Shown here: piece after piece, positions 43,006 to 53,289 of the stretch | How the letters are laid out: each line of letters opens with the position of its first letter | How positions within the stretch are numbered: position 1 is the first letter of the stretch | From: Halorarum halophilum | Lineage (GTDB): Archaea > Halobacteriota > Halobacteria > Halobacteriales > Haloferacaceae | DNA length: 64,000 nt | Direction of reading: 5' to 3' | Assembly: GCF_013401515.1 (NCBI RefSeq) | Contig: NZ_CP058529.1 | Span: 2,852,001-2,916,000, forward strand | Position numbers and translations under genes: made by a program | Notes under the pieces: generated by a model | The model's database searches: none | What the model was told of the DNA's origin: nothing | The model's input: the letters and a program-made list of their open reading frames with translations, nothing else

Positions 43006-46000
43006 GTGGTCCGCGTGAACGAACGCGGGAGGTGGCGGGCGGTCGGACTGGCCCTGCTCGTCGTCCTCTCGACGGTGGCCGCGAGCGGAGTCGCGGGTGC
43101 CTTCCCCGAGAGTGCCGGACAACCGACCGATCTTGATCAATCGAACCCCTCGGCAACTCTCGGCGAATCGACCGCGTTCGCCGACTGGCCGACCTCGGGC
43201 CACGACTCGGGACGCTCCGGGCACGACCCGAACGCGTCCGGGCCAGCAACCGACGTCGACGCCCGGTGGGTGTTCGAGGCCGAGAACCTGACCCGGAACG
43301 AGCCCGCAGCCGTCGCGGACGGTCGGGTGTTCGTTCCAACGCGTGACGGGCTCCGGGTCCTCGACAACGAGACCGGTGAGCAGCTATGGGCCGTCAGCGA
43401 CCTCACCGTCGATCACGTTTCCGTCTCCGAGGACGTGGCCGTGGTTACGACGAGCGGCTACAACGAGGAATCGGTCAGGGCCTACGACGTCACTGACGGC
43501 ATGGAGCTCTGGACCGTGACCGACTTCGAGGCCCGGTCGTCGGTCGCCTCGAACGGGACGGTCTACGTCGAGCGGTACTACCAAAACGTCGACGAGGTCC
43601 GACTGTACGCGTTCGACCTCGCGACGGGCGACGAGCTGTGGTCGGTCCAGCACGCCGATGACGTAGGCGGCGGTCTGTCGGCCGACGGGGACACCGTCTA
43701 CGCGACGTGGAAGCTCTCCGATAGCTGGGACCGCGAGTACGCAGTGTTCGCGCTGGACGCCTCCGACGGAAGCGAGCGCTGGCGGTTCGAGGTCGAAGGT
43801 CGAATCACGATGGCGCCGACCGTCGTGAACGGCACGGTGTACGTCGGTGCCGGGGACGAGGTGGAGTTCGGGGGCGATGTGTACGATCCGAAGTTCTACG
43901 CGCTGAACGCCTCCGACGGCCACGTCGAGTGGATTCACGACGCACACGCCCGTCCGAACGGCGCCGCGGTGGCGAACGGGACGGTCTACGTCTCGATGGG
44001 CAACGGAATCCACGCGCTCGATGCGGCCAGCGGTGAGCGTCAGTGGGTCCACCGGATGGCCGGCGACATCGACGTCGGACTCGTCTACACGACGATAGAC
44101 GCGAACCCGCCCGCCGTCGCCGACGGCGTCGTTTACGCGACCAACGATCGGGGATTCGTCGACGCCATCGATGGCAATACGGGCGACGTGCTCTGGACCT
44201 ATCGAGTCGAGGGACAGGCAACCGACCCCGTCATCGCTGACGAACGCGTGTACGTCCACACGACCGACGAGGAAGACGTGACCGACGATGACATCGTCCG
44301 CGTCTACGCCCTGGAGGCGGAGCCATTCGCGTTCTCCGGGCTGACGACGTCGACCACGACCCCCGCGCCGGGCGAACTCGTCGCCGTAGACGTGACCGTC
44401 GAGAACGTCGACGACGAGGCTCGCGAATACGATCTCTCGCTGATGGCCGACCCGCCGCTGCACGTGGACTGGTGGGCTACGGACCGGGTGAACGGGACGT
44501 TGAACGCCGGCGAGTCGAAGACGTTCACGTTCGAAACGCGATTGAACACCTCCGGGTCCTGGAACCTCTCGATCAAGCGCGACCTGGAGGTCGGCCCATC
44601 TACTGAGTCTGTCACTGTCGAGGTGATCCATTCCACCCCGGTCGACGACTGGCCCACCTGGAAGTTCGACGCCGGTCTCACTGGGAGCAACCCGGACGCA
44701 GTCGCACCGAAGCATCACCTCCAGGAACGGTGGAACGTCAACAACTTCCACCGAGACACCCGCCCTGTCGTCGCCGATGGGACCGCCTATGTCGTCCACA
44801 GCCAGCGCCGAGACGGTGAGAACACCATCTTCAGCCTGGCCGCCTACGACGTCGATACCGGGGTCCGGGAGTGGGAGTTCAACGTCTCCGACCGCAACCG
44901 TCTCCCGGCCGGATCTGCGACCGTCGAGGAGGACACGGTCTACCTCTACACGACGCCGTTCAACTTCGACGGGAACGGTGTGGACGGCGACGGTACGGTG
45001 TTCGCGCTGAATGCGAGCGACGGTGGCGTCGAGTGGACTCACGACACCTCGCTGAACCGGTCGCTGACGTCCGACCAGGCGCCGATCGTCGCCGACGGGC
45101 GCGTTTACGTTGCCGGCGGGACCTACGAACCGAACACGGATCAGTACGCGAACGCCTCCGTTATCGCGCTGAGCGCGACCGACGGGTCGGTCGCCTGGAC
45201 GTACGATCGAACCGAACGCAGTACAACGGAGCTCTTCCACGGTATCGCCGTCGCGGACGGCACCGTCTATGCGGCCCTTCAGAACGAGGAGTGGGTGGAC
45301 AGTTCCAGGGTACATTACGACGATCTCGTCGCGATCGACGCTTCCAGCGGCACGGCGCGATGGTCGACCGAGTCGCGACCGTTCAACCTCGACCTGACCG
45401 AGCAGCCGGTAGTTAGTGGCGACCTTGTCTACGTCATCAACCAGACCGCTGGCGCCGACGGCGACGCGGAGCCAGAACTCCACGCGCTGAACGTCTCCGA
45501 CGGGGGCGAGCGATGGCGCTTCGTCCCGCACGGCCTCGACGAGACCGCCGACGGCTGGCGGCTCTTCGACCCCGTCGTCACCGACGACGCCGTCTTCCTC
45601 CGCCAGTACGAGCTGGGGAACGGCATCTCCTACGACAGGTCACACCTCTACCGGATCGACGCAGCCGATGGCGCGCTCGACTGGAACTGGAGCACGGCCT
45701 ACCCGTCGACACTGCTCGCCGTCGACGGGCTGCTCTACATCGGCGAGGGCGACGACGAACCGACGCACCTCTACGACGCACAGACCGGGGAGTACTACGG
45801 CAGTACGGACATTACCGCGCGGGCATCGGGGACGGTACTCGCTGTCGCGAACGGCACGCTGTTCACGGTCGAGCAGTCCGGACAACCGCTGCGTGTACTG
45901 GCCGAGGGCGGCCATTTCGAGTTCACAGACCTCGCTGTCGACTCGGAATGGGTCGACATGGGCGAGAACGTCACGGTCACGGCGACGGTGACGAACCGCG

Positions 46001-49000
46001 GGACGATGGCCCGGTCGTGGAACGCGAACCTCCTCGTATCCCCGGACGAGGATCGCCAAGACCACCACGTCTGGAACTACCCGTCCCGCGACGGGACGCT
46101 CGCCCCGGGCGAGAGCGAGACCGCCACCTGGACGGTCCGCCTCGACGAGCGCGGCGACTACGTGTTCACTCTGCAACCGAACTACGAGGACACGGGGATG
46201 AACGCGTACCTCGCCGACCGCACTGCCGGCGTCACGGTCAGTGCCGGCGACTCCCGCGACGGCGAGACCATCCCGTTCATCGGGCCGCGCGAGATGCCGT
46301 CCGGGCCCGACGCCTGGCCGAAGGAGAGCCTCGACGCCGGGAACACCGGCAACAACACCGGGACCGGCGCGCCGACCGCGGTCGGCGGCGATATCGTGAA
46401 CTGGTCCGTGAACCACTCCTACGAATGGACGACCGGCCCGACGCTGGCGAACGAGACGGTGTTCGTCGGTGGAAACCACGTCAGCGGCGGCGCGTTCGTC
46501 TACGCGTTCAACGCGACCGACGGCGAGTTGCAGTGGCAGTACCTGACCTACTCCGCGAGCGACGTCGTGGTCCCGCCGACCTACGCCGGCGGCTACGTCT
46601 ACACCGCTACGTCCGACGGCAGGGTCTACCAGTTCGACGCCGCGACCGGCGAGCGGCTCTGGACGTACAACGGGCTGGGGGACGTCGGCGGCATCACCGT
46701 CGTGGACGACGTCGCGTACGTCTCGGGATACGCGTACGTTGACTCGGCGGACTCGGGCACCGTCCACGCACTGAACGCCTCCACGCGGGAGGTCCTCTGG
46801 ACGTTCACGCGGGCGAGCTCGTACTACGGGATGAACGTGAAGCCGGCCGTCGAGAATGGGACGGTCTACGTCACGAGCGACGACGGCTACACCTACGCGC
46901 TGGACGCGGCCACCGGCGGAGTGGTGTGGAATCAGTCGATCGCCGGTACCGGGTCGAGCCTCCACTCGCCGGTCGTCGAGGACGGCGTCGTCTACGTCGA
47001 CGACGCTGAGTGGGACAGTACCGTCGCGAGCATCTACGCGCTGGACGCAACGGACGGGAGCCCCATCTGGAGCGCTCCCGCGAACGTCGACGGCTACACC
47101 GGATCGTCGCCCGCGCTGGTGAACGACACGCTGTACTTCACCGCCGACGGAGCCGTCCGGGCCATCGACGCGACCGGTGGCGACGAGCTGTGGAGCACCC
47201 AGATCTGCTCGGCCGTCAGGTACTCTCCCGTCTACGCAGATGGGGTCGTGTACGTCCCCACGACGGACAGCGCCATCAGGGCCTACGACGCCGACACCGG
47301 CGATCTGATGTGGCGCTACGACGCCTACGACGAACACGCGTTCACGCCGGCCGTCGTCGATGGCCTGCTATACACGACGGGTCTGGAGAACGACGACAAC
47401 ACGTACTCGCTCCTTGCACTGGAGGGCGGCCCAACGAACCAGTCGAAGACGCTCTTCGACTACTACGGACTGACGGTGTCGAGCGAGAACGTGTCCACCG
47501 GCCAGTCGTTCACCGTCTCCGCGACGGTCGAGAACCAGGGCGACGCAGCCTGTGGGTACACTGCGAGTCTCAAAGTGGACGACAGCGTCGTCGACACGAC
47601 CGCCGGTACGGTCGGCACCGGCTACAACGACGACGATCTGATCGAGGTCACCCACTCGTTCTCGAGTACCGGGACTTACAACGTCTCCATCGAGGACCTG
47701 CCGCCGGTCGAGGTGACCGTGACGGAGCCCCAACCCGACGTGGACGTCACGCCATCGAGCTGGGATTACGGCACCGCCGAGGTCGACGCGTGGGTGTACA
47801 AGGACTTCGAGGTAACGAACCTGGGACAGGGGGACCTCCACTGGTCCGATTCGGTGATCACCGGCCCGGACGCCGACGAGTTCTCGATCACCTCCGACGA
47901 TTCGCAGACGTACTCCTTCCTCTGGTCGGGAGGTAGCGGATACGTGCGCGTATATCTGACCTCGGAAACTCCCGGTACCAAGACAGCTACGCTCGAGATA
48001 CACACCGACGACCCCGATGAACCGGTCGTGAGCGTCCCGCTCACCGGCACCGTCGAGGGTGGCCAGGCGAATGTACAGGTCACGCCATCCACGCTCGACT
48101 TCGGCGACGTAACCGTCGGCTCGACGGCCGAGGCGAACGTCACCGTCGAGAACGTCGGCGATACGACGCTCACGTTCGACGGCGTGACGCTCGGCTCCTC
48201 CGACTTCGGGAGCTTCGACGTCGTCGCCGGGGACACGCAACTGGCGCTGGGTCCCGGCGAATCCCACAACGTAACCGTAGAGTTCGCCCCCACGTCGGAG
48301 AATCCGGACACGGCGACGCTGACGGTGAACACCGACGACCCGAACGACCCGGCGGTCCACGTCATGCTGTCCGGAACGGGCACGGCAGAGCCCGTGCCCG
48401 ACATAGACGTCTCACCAAGTAGTCACTACTTTGAGAGCGTCCCAGTGGACGACACGGAAACCACGACGTTCGCGGTGACCAACACCGGCGACGCCGCGCT
48501 GGACGTCACCGGGTTCACCGTCGCCGGAGCGAACGCGAGTGACTTCACGGTGCAGTCGAGTCCGTTCACCGTCGCTCCCGGCGGAACCGAGACGGTCGCC
48601 GTCGAGTTCGCACCGACGACGCTCGGGACGAAGTCCGCGACGGTCGAGGTCGCGAGTACCGACGCCGACGAACCGACGGTGGTGCTCGAACTTGGCGGCC
48701 AGGCGATCGACGCGACGCCCCCGACGCTCGATATCGTGGACGTCGCCGGGAGCAACGAGGCCGGCGACACGGTCTACGCGAACGGGACCGTCACCGTCGA
48801 GGTGAACGCGACGGACGAACACTCCTCGATCGAGAGCGTGTTGGTCGGGTTGGACTCGGAGGACGCCGAGTTCGTCGCCATCGAGAACGCGACGTTCGAC
48901 GCGACGGCGGGGAACTGGACGGCGACCTTCGACTCGGACGACATGCCGGACGACGGCAACTACTCCGTCGCCGCGCTCGCGACCGACGCTGCCGGCAACC

Positions 49001-50367
49001 AGAACGTTGTCTTCGGAACCGAGACGGTCGTCGTCGACCGGACGCGGCCCCAGCTCGGCGCGAGCCTCTCGCGACTCGACGGTACGACTGCGGCGGTGAA
49101 CCTCACGGCGAGCGAACCGCTCCAAACCGGTTCGATAGACGTGACCGTGACGCGACCTGACGGCACCGACACGTCCGTCACGATGACGGGCACCGGAACG
49201 GAGTGGAACGGGACGTTCGGCATCGACGAGGATGGCCGATACGAGATCGACGCGACGGGCGTCGACCACGCCGGCAATCAGGGGTCCGACAACGCGACCG
49301 CGACCTTCCGGAACCTGACCACGACGAACCGGACGGTCACCGTGGTGCTCGAGCCGTCGGGCACGTTCGTCCGGTTCAACACGAGCGCCGACGTCGACGA
49401 CACGTACGTCGTGCTCACGGACAGTCGGACGCCCCTCGCGCCGCTGGGGAACGACCGCGCCGGGCTGAACTTCCTGCGCGCCCAGCTGGGCGCGCAGCTG
49501 ACGGACAACCTCACGGACGCGACCATCGGGGTCCCGGTGGACGAACTGCGACTGCCGCGCGGCGCGGGGAAGGGCGACGTGAACCTCAGCTACTTCAACC
49601 GGACGACGAAGGAGTGGGAGGACCTGGGCACGGAGATCCGGACGGTGACCGTCAACGGCACCACGGGCGAGTACTGGGTGACCTCGGTCGCCCACTTCTC
49701 GACGTACGGCACCGTCGTCACCGACACCCGCGCGCCGACGCTGGACGGGGCCGGCCCGACCGGGACGCTGGCGGCGGGCACGACGCGGACCGACGTGCGT
49801 TTCGACTACAGCGACGACATCAGCGGCGTGGACGCGAGCAGCGTCCAGTTCGAGTTCGACGGGGAACCGGCCGACGCCTCGCGGCTCTCGGTCACGAAGC
49901 GCTACGCCTCCTACGACGCGACCGGGCTCTCGGCGGGGTCGTACGACGCGACCGTGACCGTCGCGGACGGCGCCGGCAACGTCGAGACGTTCACGCACTC
50001 GTTCACCATCGCCGCTGCGTCCTCCGGTGGAAGTAGTGGCGGAAACGACGACGGGAACAACGACAGCGGGAACGATAACGACGGGAACGACGACGGCGAC
50101 AGCAGCGACAGCGAGGACGACCCGACACCGACGCCGTCGCCGACCCGGACTCCATCGCCGACGCCGACCGACCGGCCGACGTCGACTCCGACTGCGGATG
50201 GAACGGAGTCGCCCACGGCGACGAGCACGGCGACCGAGACGACGTCGCCACGGGAACCCACTCCGACCACGACGACCACGCGGACGACGACTCCCGGGTT
50301 CACGGCGGGCACCGCGCTGCTGGCGCTGCTGGCGGCGATCGCGCTCGTCGTTCGGCGACGTCGCTGA
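43006..50367 (+). CDS. Giant secreted PGF-CTERM protein with three PQQ-type beta-propellers
   Basis: 2,453 residues from GTG 43006 (GTG 43015 is an alternative). A Sec signal peptide (GLALLVVLSTVAASGVAGA) comes first. Next is propeller 1 (about 55-445), built from repeats of the VYALNASDG-W type. A CARDB-like Ig domain (450-540), propeller 2 (547-965), CARDB-like (970-1080), propeller 3 (1100-1475) and CARDB-like (1485-1577) follow. Three choice-of-anchor-D units of DVTPSS-DFG type begin near 1578, 1688 and 1798. Ig-like domains (1905-2110), a PGF-pre-PGF domain (2110-2240), another Ig-like domain, an Asn/Asp linker and a Thr/Pro stalk lead to PGFTAGTALLALLAAIALVVRRRR, the archaeosortase A signal. 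It is rich in N-x-S/T sequons. It is probably surface-anchored and heavily glycosylated. Confidence 0.93.
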   Translation: MVRVNERGRWRAVGLALLVVLSTVAASGVAGAFPESAGQPTDLDQSNPSATLGESTAFADWPTSGHDSGRSGHDPNASGPATDVDARWVFEAENLTRNEPAAVADGRVFVPTRDGLRVLDNETGEQLWAVSDLTVDHVSVSEDVAVVTTSGYNEESVRAYDVTDGMELWTVTDFEARSSVASNGTVYVERYYQNVDEVRLYAFDLATGDELWSVQHADDVGGGLSADGDTVYATWKLSDSWDREYAVFALDASDGSERWRFEVEGRITMAPTVVNGTVYVGAGDEVEFGGDVYDPKFYALNASDGHVEWIHDAHARPNGAAVANGTVYVSMGNGIHALDAASGERQWVHRMAGDIDVGLVYTTIDANPPAVADGVVYATNDRGFVDAIDGNTGDVLWTYRVEGQATDPVIADERVYVHTTDEEDVTDDDIVRVYALEAEPFAFSGLTTSTTTPAPGELVAVDVTVENVDDEAREYDLSLMADPPLHVDWWATDRVNGTLNAGESKTFTFETRLNTSGSWNLSIKRDLEVGPSTESVTVEVIHSTPVDDWPTWKFDAGLTGSNPDAVAPKHHLQERWNVNNFHRDTRPVVADGTAYVVHSQRRDGENTIFSLAAYDVDTGVREWEFNVSDRNRLPAGSATVEEDTVYLYTTPFNFDGNGVDGDGTVFALNASDGGVEWTHDTSLNRSLTSDQAPIVADGRVYVAGGTYEPNTDQYANASVIALSATDGSVAWTYDRTERSTTELFHGIAVADGTVYAALQNEEWVDSSRVHYDDLVAIDASSGTARWSTESRPFNLDLTEQPVVSGDLVYVINQTAGADGDAEPELHALNVSDGGERWRFVPHGLDETADGWRLFDPVVTDDAVFLRQYELGNGISYDRSHLYRIDAADGALDWNWSTAYPSTLLAVDGLLYIGEGDDEPTHLYDAQTGEYYGSTDITARASGTVLAVANGTLFTVEQSGQPLRVLAEGGHFEFTDLAVDSEWVDMGENVTVTATVTNRGTMARSWNANLLVSPDEDRQDHHVWNYPSRDGTLAPGESETATWTVRLDERGDYVFTLQPNYEDTGMNAYLADRTAGVTVSAGDSRDGETIPFIGPREMPSGPDAWPKESLDAGNTGNNTGTGAPTAVGGDIVNWSVNHSYEWTTGPTLANETVFVGGNHVSGGAFVYAFNATDGELQWQYLTYSASDVVVPPTYAGGYVYTATSDGRVYQFDAATGERLWTYNGLGDVGGITVVDDVAYVSGYAYVDSADSGTVHALNASTREVLWTFTRASSYYGMNVKPAVENGTVYVTSDDGYTYALDAATGGVVWNQSIAGTGSSLHSPVVEDGVVYVDDAEWDSTVASIYALDATDGSPIWSAPANVDGYTGSSPALVNDTLYFTADGAVRAIDATGGDELWSTQICSAVRYSPVYADGVVYVPTTDSAIRAYDADTGDLMWRYDAYDEHAFTPAVVDGLLYTTGLENDDNTYSLLALEGGPTNQSKTLFDYYGLTVSSENVSTGQSFTVSATVENQGDAACGYTASLKVDDSVVDTTAGTVGTGYNDDDLIEVTHSFSSTGTYNVSIEDLPPVEVTVTEPQPDVDVTPSSWDYGTAEVDAWVYKDFEVTNLGQGDLHWSDSVITGPDADEFSITSDDSQTYSFLWSGGSGYVRVYLTSETPGTKTATLEIHTDDPDEPVVSVPLTGTVEGGQANVQVTPSTLDFGDVTVGSTAEANVTVENVGDTTLTFDGVTLGSSDFGSFDVVAGDTQLALGPGESHNVTVEFAPTSENPDTATLTVNTDDPNDPAVHVMLSGTGTAEPVPDIDVSPSSHYFESVPVDDTETTTFAVTNTGDAALDVTGFTVAGANASDFTVQSSPFTVAPGGTETVAVEFAPTTLGTKSATVEVASTDADEPTVVLELGGQAIDATPPTLDIVDVAGSNEAGDTVYANGTVTVEVNATDEHSSIESVLVGLDSEDAEFVAIENATFDATAGNWTATFDSDDMPDDGNYSVAALATDAAGNQNVVFGTETVVVDRTRPQLGASLSRLDGTTAAVNLTASEPLQTGSIDVTVTRPDGTDTSVTMTGTGTEWNGTFGIDEDGRYEIDATGVDHAGNQGSDNATATFRNLTTTNRTVTVVLEPSGTFVRFNTSADVDDTYVVLTDSRTPLAPLGNDRAGLNFLRAQLGAQLTDNLTDATIGVPVDELRLPRGAGKGDVNLSYFNRTTKEWEDLGTEIRTVTVNGTTGEYWVTSVAHFSTYGTVVTDTRAPTLDGAGPTGTLAAGTTRTDVRFDYSDDISGVDASSVQFEFDGEPADASRLSVTKRYASYDATGLSAGSYDATVTVADGAGNVETFTHSFTIAAASSGGSSGGNDDGNNDSGNDNDGNDDGDSSDSEDDPTPTPSPTRTPSPTPTDRPTSTPTADGTESPTATSTATETTSPREPTPTTTTTRTTTPGFTAGTALLALLAAIALVVRRRR

Positions 50368-50538
50368 CCGCGACGACGAGCGATTTCCATATCGAACGCC
50401 CTGTTCGAGCGATTCGACGCGCACTCCTTTCTGCGTCGACGGACGACCCGCCCACGCCAGCAACTACAGTCAGCATCGCCCGGAACCGGCAGACTCATGC
50501 GACGCTTCGACCGAGTACCACGGAACGAGGTTGAACTG

Positions 50539-50988
50539 ATGGAGATCTCCGAGGACTTACTGTGTGTATTCGCGGGCGAGGTAGAGGAGCAGGGCGACTC
50601 GTACGTCATCGAGGTGCCCAGGAACGAGGTGACGATCGGGGAACTGGACGGGGGCGGGACGTACCGGGTCGCGCTCCTCTCCGTGGAGGACGCGGGGCAA
50701 CCGGAGCAGTCCGACGAGGACCGTTCCAGCGACGACCGCCGTCGCGAGGTGCGCTCCCCGGATCGCAACCGTGGGCCATCCGACCAGCCCGTCGCGGAGG
50801 GCGAACAGCACACCGTCGAGATCGAGGACATCGGGGAGAAGGGCGACGGGATCGCCCGCGTCGACCGCGGGTTCGTCGTCATCGTCCCCGACACGGAGCT
50901 CCGCGAACGGGTCACCATCGAGATCACCGACGTGACCGAGACCGTCGCGTTCGGCGAGGTCGTCGAGCGCCAGGACTACTACGAGTAG
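50539..50988 (+). CDS. TRAM-domain RNA-binding protein
   Basis: 149 residues with ATG 50539 (MEISEDLLCVFAGEVEEQ); an upstream in-frame ATG adds a non-conserved stretch. An N-terminal strand-rich segment (SYVIEVPRNEVTIGELDGGGTYRVALL) precedes an acidic, Arg-rich linker. The C-terminal TRAM domain (HTVEIEDIGEKGDGIARVDRGFVVIVPDTELRERVTIEITDVTETVAFGEVV) is a small beta barrel that binds tRNA or rRNA in RNA-modification enzymes and acts as a stand-alone chaperone-like protein in archaea. It is not linked in operon to its neighbours. Confidence 0.88.
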   Translation: MEISEDLLCVFAGEVEEQGDSYVIEVPRNEVTIGELDGGGTYRVALLSVEDAGQPEQSDEDRSSDDRRREVRSPDRNRGPSDQPVAEGEQHTVEIEDIGEKGDGIARVDRGFVVIVPDTELRERVTIEITDVTETVAFGEVVERQDYYE

Positions 50989-51026
50989 CTCTCGGTACGG
51001 CGGCAGCAGGGCCCGTCGACCGACCG

Positions 51027-51185
51027 TTACTCGTGGCTGTGGATGTTGGTGCTCCCGCATTCGGGACACTGCGTGAGCGTCCCCAGCGGCGGGTGCTCGA
51101 CCTCGTTCCACTCGTCGCCCACCGGCGCCTCGAACCCGCACCTGAGACACGTCAGTCGGGCCGTGCCAGTTGCTTTCTCGGCCAT
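51027..51185 (-). CDS. 52-residue zinc-ribbon protein
   Basis: Reverse strand ATG 51185 (MAEKATGTARLTCLRCGFEA) to TAA 51029-51027. Two CxxC knuckles, CLRC and CPEC, separated by about 25 residues and followed by GSTNIHSHE, form a rubredoxin-like zinc ribbon, a very common class of haloarchaeal microprotein. Codon use is strongly GC3 as in real genes. It is divergent from Agl23 and convergent with the TRAM gene. A role in nucleic-acid binding or protein interaction is possible; none is assigned. Confidence 0.75.
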   Translation of the reverse strand: MAEKATGTARLTCLRCGFEAPVGDEWNEVEHPPLGTLTQCPECGSTNIHSHE

Positions 51186-51421
51186 CGGGTACATCTACTC
51201 CGTCGGCGGCAAAATCGTTTTCCCGGACGCTCGACGCCGGTTCCTCGCCCTCGGTCGCGCTGAACCGATAGCCGTTGTCGCGCCTCACCGCTTCGCACTA
51301 CTCGGGCGTCATCGAACAGCCTCCACTCCCTCATGATTTGGCCCGATATTCGACGAACCCCCGCCCGCGCCAGCGGTTTCGACCAGAACAATTCTAACCC
51401 CCTGGGTCCACTGGGTGGGTG

Positions 51422-53176
51422 ATGTCCGACGACGGTGCCCTCCCGGTCGCGCCCTATCGGCTCTCCGTTCCGCGAGTCGTTCTGGCCGTGACCGTCCTCG
51501 CCCTCCTCGTCCGCCTCGTCCTCCTCGGGGACCGCGTCGCCCACTTCGACGAGGCCCGCGTCGCCTGGTGGACCATGGAGTACATGCGGACCGGCTCGTT
51601 CGAGTACCGCTACATCATCCACGGGCCGTTCGTCCAGCACGTCAACACGGTCGCGTTCGCCCTGCTCGGGACGACGGACTTCGCGGCCCGGCTGGTCGTG
51701 GCCGTCATCGGCGGCCTGCTTCCCCTCTCGGCGCTGCTGTTCCGCGAGCGCCTGGGCGGCGTCGAGGTCGTCGCGCTCGCGCTGTTCCTCGCGTTCAACC
51801 CCGTCCTGCTGTACTACTCGCGCTTCTTCCGGTCGACCGTCCTCGTCGCCGGCTTCGCCTTCGTCGCCTTCGGCCTCCTCGTGCGGTGGGTCGACACCCG
51901 CGACGCGTGGTACGCCCACCTCGCGGTCGTCTTCGTCGCGCTCGGGTTCACCGCGAAGGAGAACATGGTCGTCTACCTGCTCTGCTGGCTCGGCGCCGGC
52001 GGGCTGGTCGCCGACACCGCGCTGTTCCGGCGGGGCGACGGCCGGACCGGCCTCGACCGGCTCCGCGCCTACCGCCCCGAGTCGCTCGACGACCTCCTGG
52101 ATCGTCACTCCCCGGCCCACGTCGCCGGCCACCTCGCGCTGGCCCTCCTCCTCTTCGGCTTCGTCATCCTGCTCTTCTACGCGCCGCGCGTCGGGAGCGG
52201 CGACGGCGTCGGCCTCTACGCCGCGCTGAGCAACCCCGCACAGCTCCCGACGGTGGTCGAGGCGACGGTCGACGCCATCCGCGGCGGCTTCGAGTACTGG
52301 TTCGGCCACCCCTCCGATCCGAAGTGCCACAAGGACAACGTCATCGACGGCTACCTCTGCTTCCTGGATCGGGCGGTGACCGTCCTCCGGAACTACGCCC
52401 TCCCGCTGATGGGCTTTGCCGTCTTCGGCTTCCTGGCCGAGCGGTACGCGGCGGAACGCCCCCGGTCGCTGGTGATGTTCGCCTCCTACTGGGGGTTCGT
52501 CTCCGTGCTCGGCTACCCGCTCGGGACCGACATCTTCGGCGGCTGGATCATGGTGAACGCGCTGGTCCCGCTGGCCATCCCGGCGGCGGTCGGCCTCGGT
52601 ACGGTCGTGCGCTGGGGCGGCGACGCGCTGGCGAGCGACGACCGCGTCGGCGTCGCGCTCGTACTGGTCGTCCTGGTCTCGGTCGCGGGGATGACTGCCG
52701 TCACCGGCGTCTCGAGTTCCTACCTCCATCCGACGGCCGACGACAATGAACTCGTCCAGTACGCCCAGCCGAACCAGGAGATGCGACCGGCCCTCGAGGA
52801 CATGACCCGGGCCGCCCACGCCGACACCACCGGCCCGGATGTGCTCGTCTACGGTTCCTACTTCGTCGACGGGGACAGCGAGGCCGTCCGCACGCCCGCG
52901 TGCATCGAGTGGTTCGACTCGTTGCCGCTCGCCTGGTATCTCGAGAAAGAGGAGTTCGCGGTCGTCTGTGAGACGCCCGAGACGGTCGAGACGGCGGCCG
53001 GGAACGAGACGCGCGTTCCCCAGTCCGTCGGCGCCGAGGGGACGCCGCCGGTCGTCATCGCCCGGGCCGAACATCGGGAGGCGCTCGGCCAGCGCCTCGG
53101 CGACGGCTACCGGGTCCACGAGTTCGACATGCGGACGCCCGGCATCGAGACGGTCATGTTCGTCCGGGAGAACTGA
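51422..53176 (+). CDS. agl23: Agl23-type multipass membrane protein (TIGR03663 family)
   Basis: 584 residues, ATG 51422 (MSDDGALPVAPYRLSVPRVV). The N-terminal half has about nine membrane segments with the first-loop acidic motif AHFDEARVAWWTMEYM and YIIHGPFVQHV, as in PMT-like GT-C enzymes. The C-terminal third is an exterior domain (from about 440) with Cys residues (ACIEWFDSLPLAWYLEKEEFAVVCET). The family is annotated as a flippase-activity-associated protein of the haloarchaeal glycosylation system. Placement at the head of a cluster with a DUF354 transferase, WecB and GT4 supports a role in lipid-linked glycan handling. Confidence 0.86.
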   Translation: MSDDGALPVAPYRLSVPRVVLAVTVLALLVRLVLLGDRVAHFDEARVAWWTMEYMRTGSFEYRYIIHGPFVQHVNTVAFALLGTTDFAARLVVAVIGGLLPLSALLFRERLGGVEVVALALFLAFNPVLLYYSRFFRSTVLVAGFAFVAFGLLVRWVDTRDAWYAHLAVVFVALGFTAKENMVVYLLCWLGAGGLVADTALFRRGDGRTGLDRLRAYRPESLDDLLDRHSPAHVAGHLALALLLFGFVILLFYAPRVGSGDGVGLYAALSNPAQLPTVVEATVDAIRGGFEYWFGHPSDPKCHKDNVIDGYLCFLDRAVTVLRNYALPLMGFAVFGFLAERYAAERPRSLVMFASYWGFVSVLGYPLGTDIFGGWIMVNALVPLAIPAAVGLGTVVRWGGDALASDDRVGVALVLVVLVSVAGMTAVTGVSSSYLHPTADDNELVQYAQPNQEMRPALEDMTRAAHADTTGPDVLVYGSYFVDGDSEAVRTPACIEWFDSLPLAWYLEKEEFAVVCETPETVETAAGNETRVPQSVGAEGTPPVVIARAEHREALGQRLGDGYRVHEFDMRTPGIETVMFVREN

Positions 53177-53289
53177 GCGCGTCGAACGCGGTCAGGAACG
53201 GTCGCTCAGCCTAACCAAACTCAAAATAGGCTAATCAAGATTTGGCTATTCCCCATTAGTCGATTATCCTGCCTCTGCGCAGAGCACGC

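Noticed and set aside
43384-45531. 715-codon reverse frame within the giant surface protein
   Set aside because: Antisense shadow of repetitive beta-propeller DNA; low-complexity Arg/Val/Asp composition and no motif.
50041-50330. Short tandem repeats in the Asn/Asp and Thr/Pro region as a CRISPR or minisatellite
   Set aside because: The units are codon repeats of a disordered linker and glycosylated stalk in frame with the surface protein; no direct repeats with unique spacers occur. No CRISPR array was found anywhere in the window.
48412-50463. 683-codon reverse frame over the C-terminal half of the giant protein
   Set aside because: Shadow frame; Arg/Gly-rich and overlapping the well-defined choice-of-anchor-D and PGF-CTERM coding sequence.
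51152-53119. 655-codon reverse frame opposite agl23
   Set aside because: Shadow frame dominated by Asp/Glu/Arg runs; agl23 has a coherent membrane topology on the other strand.
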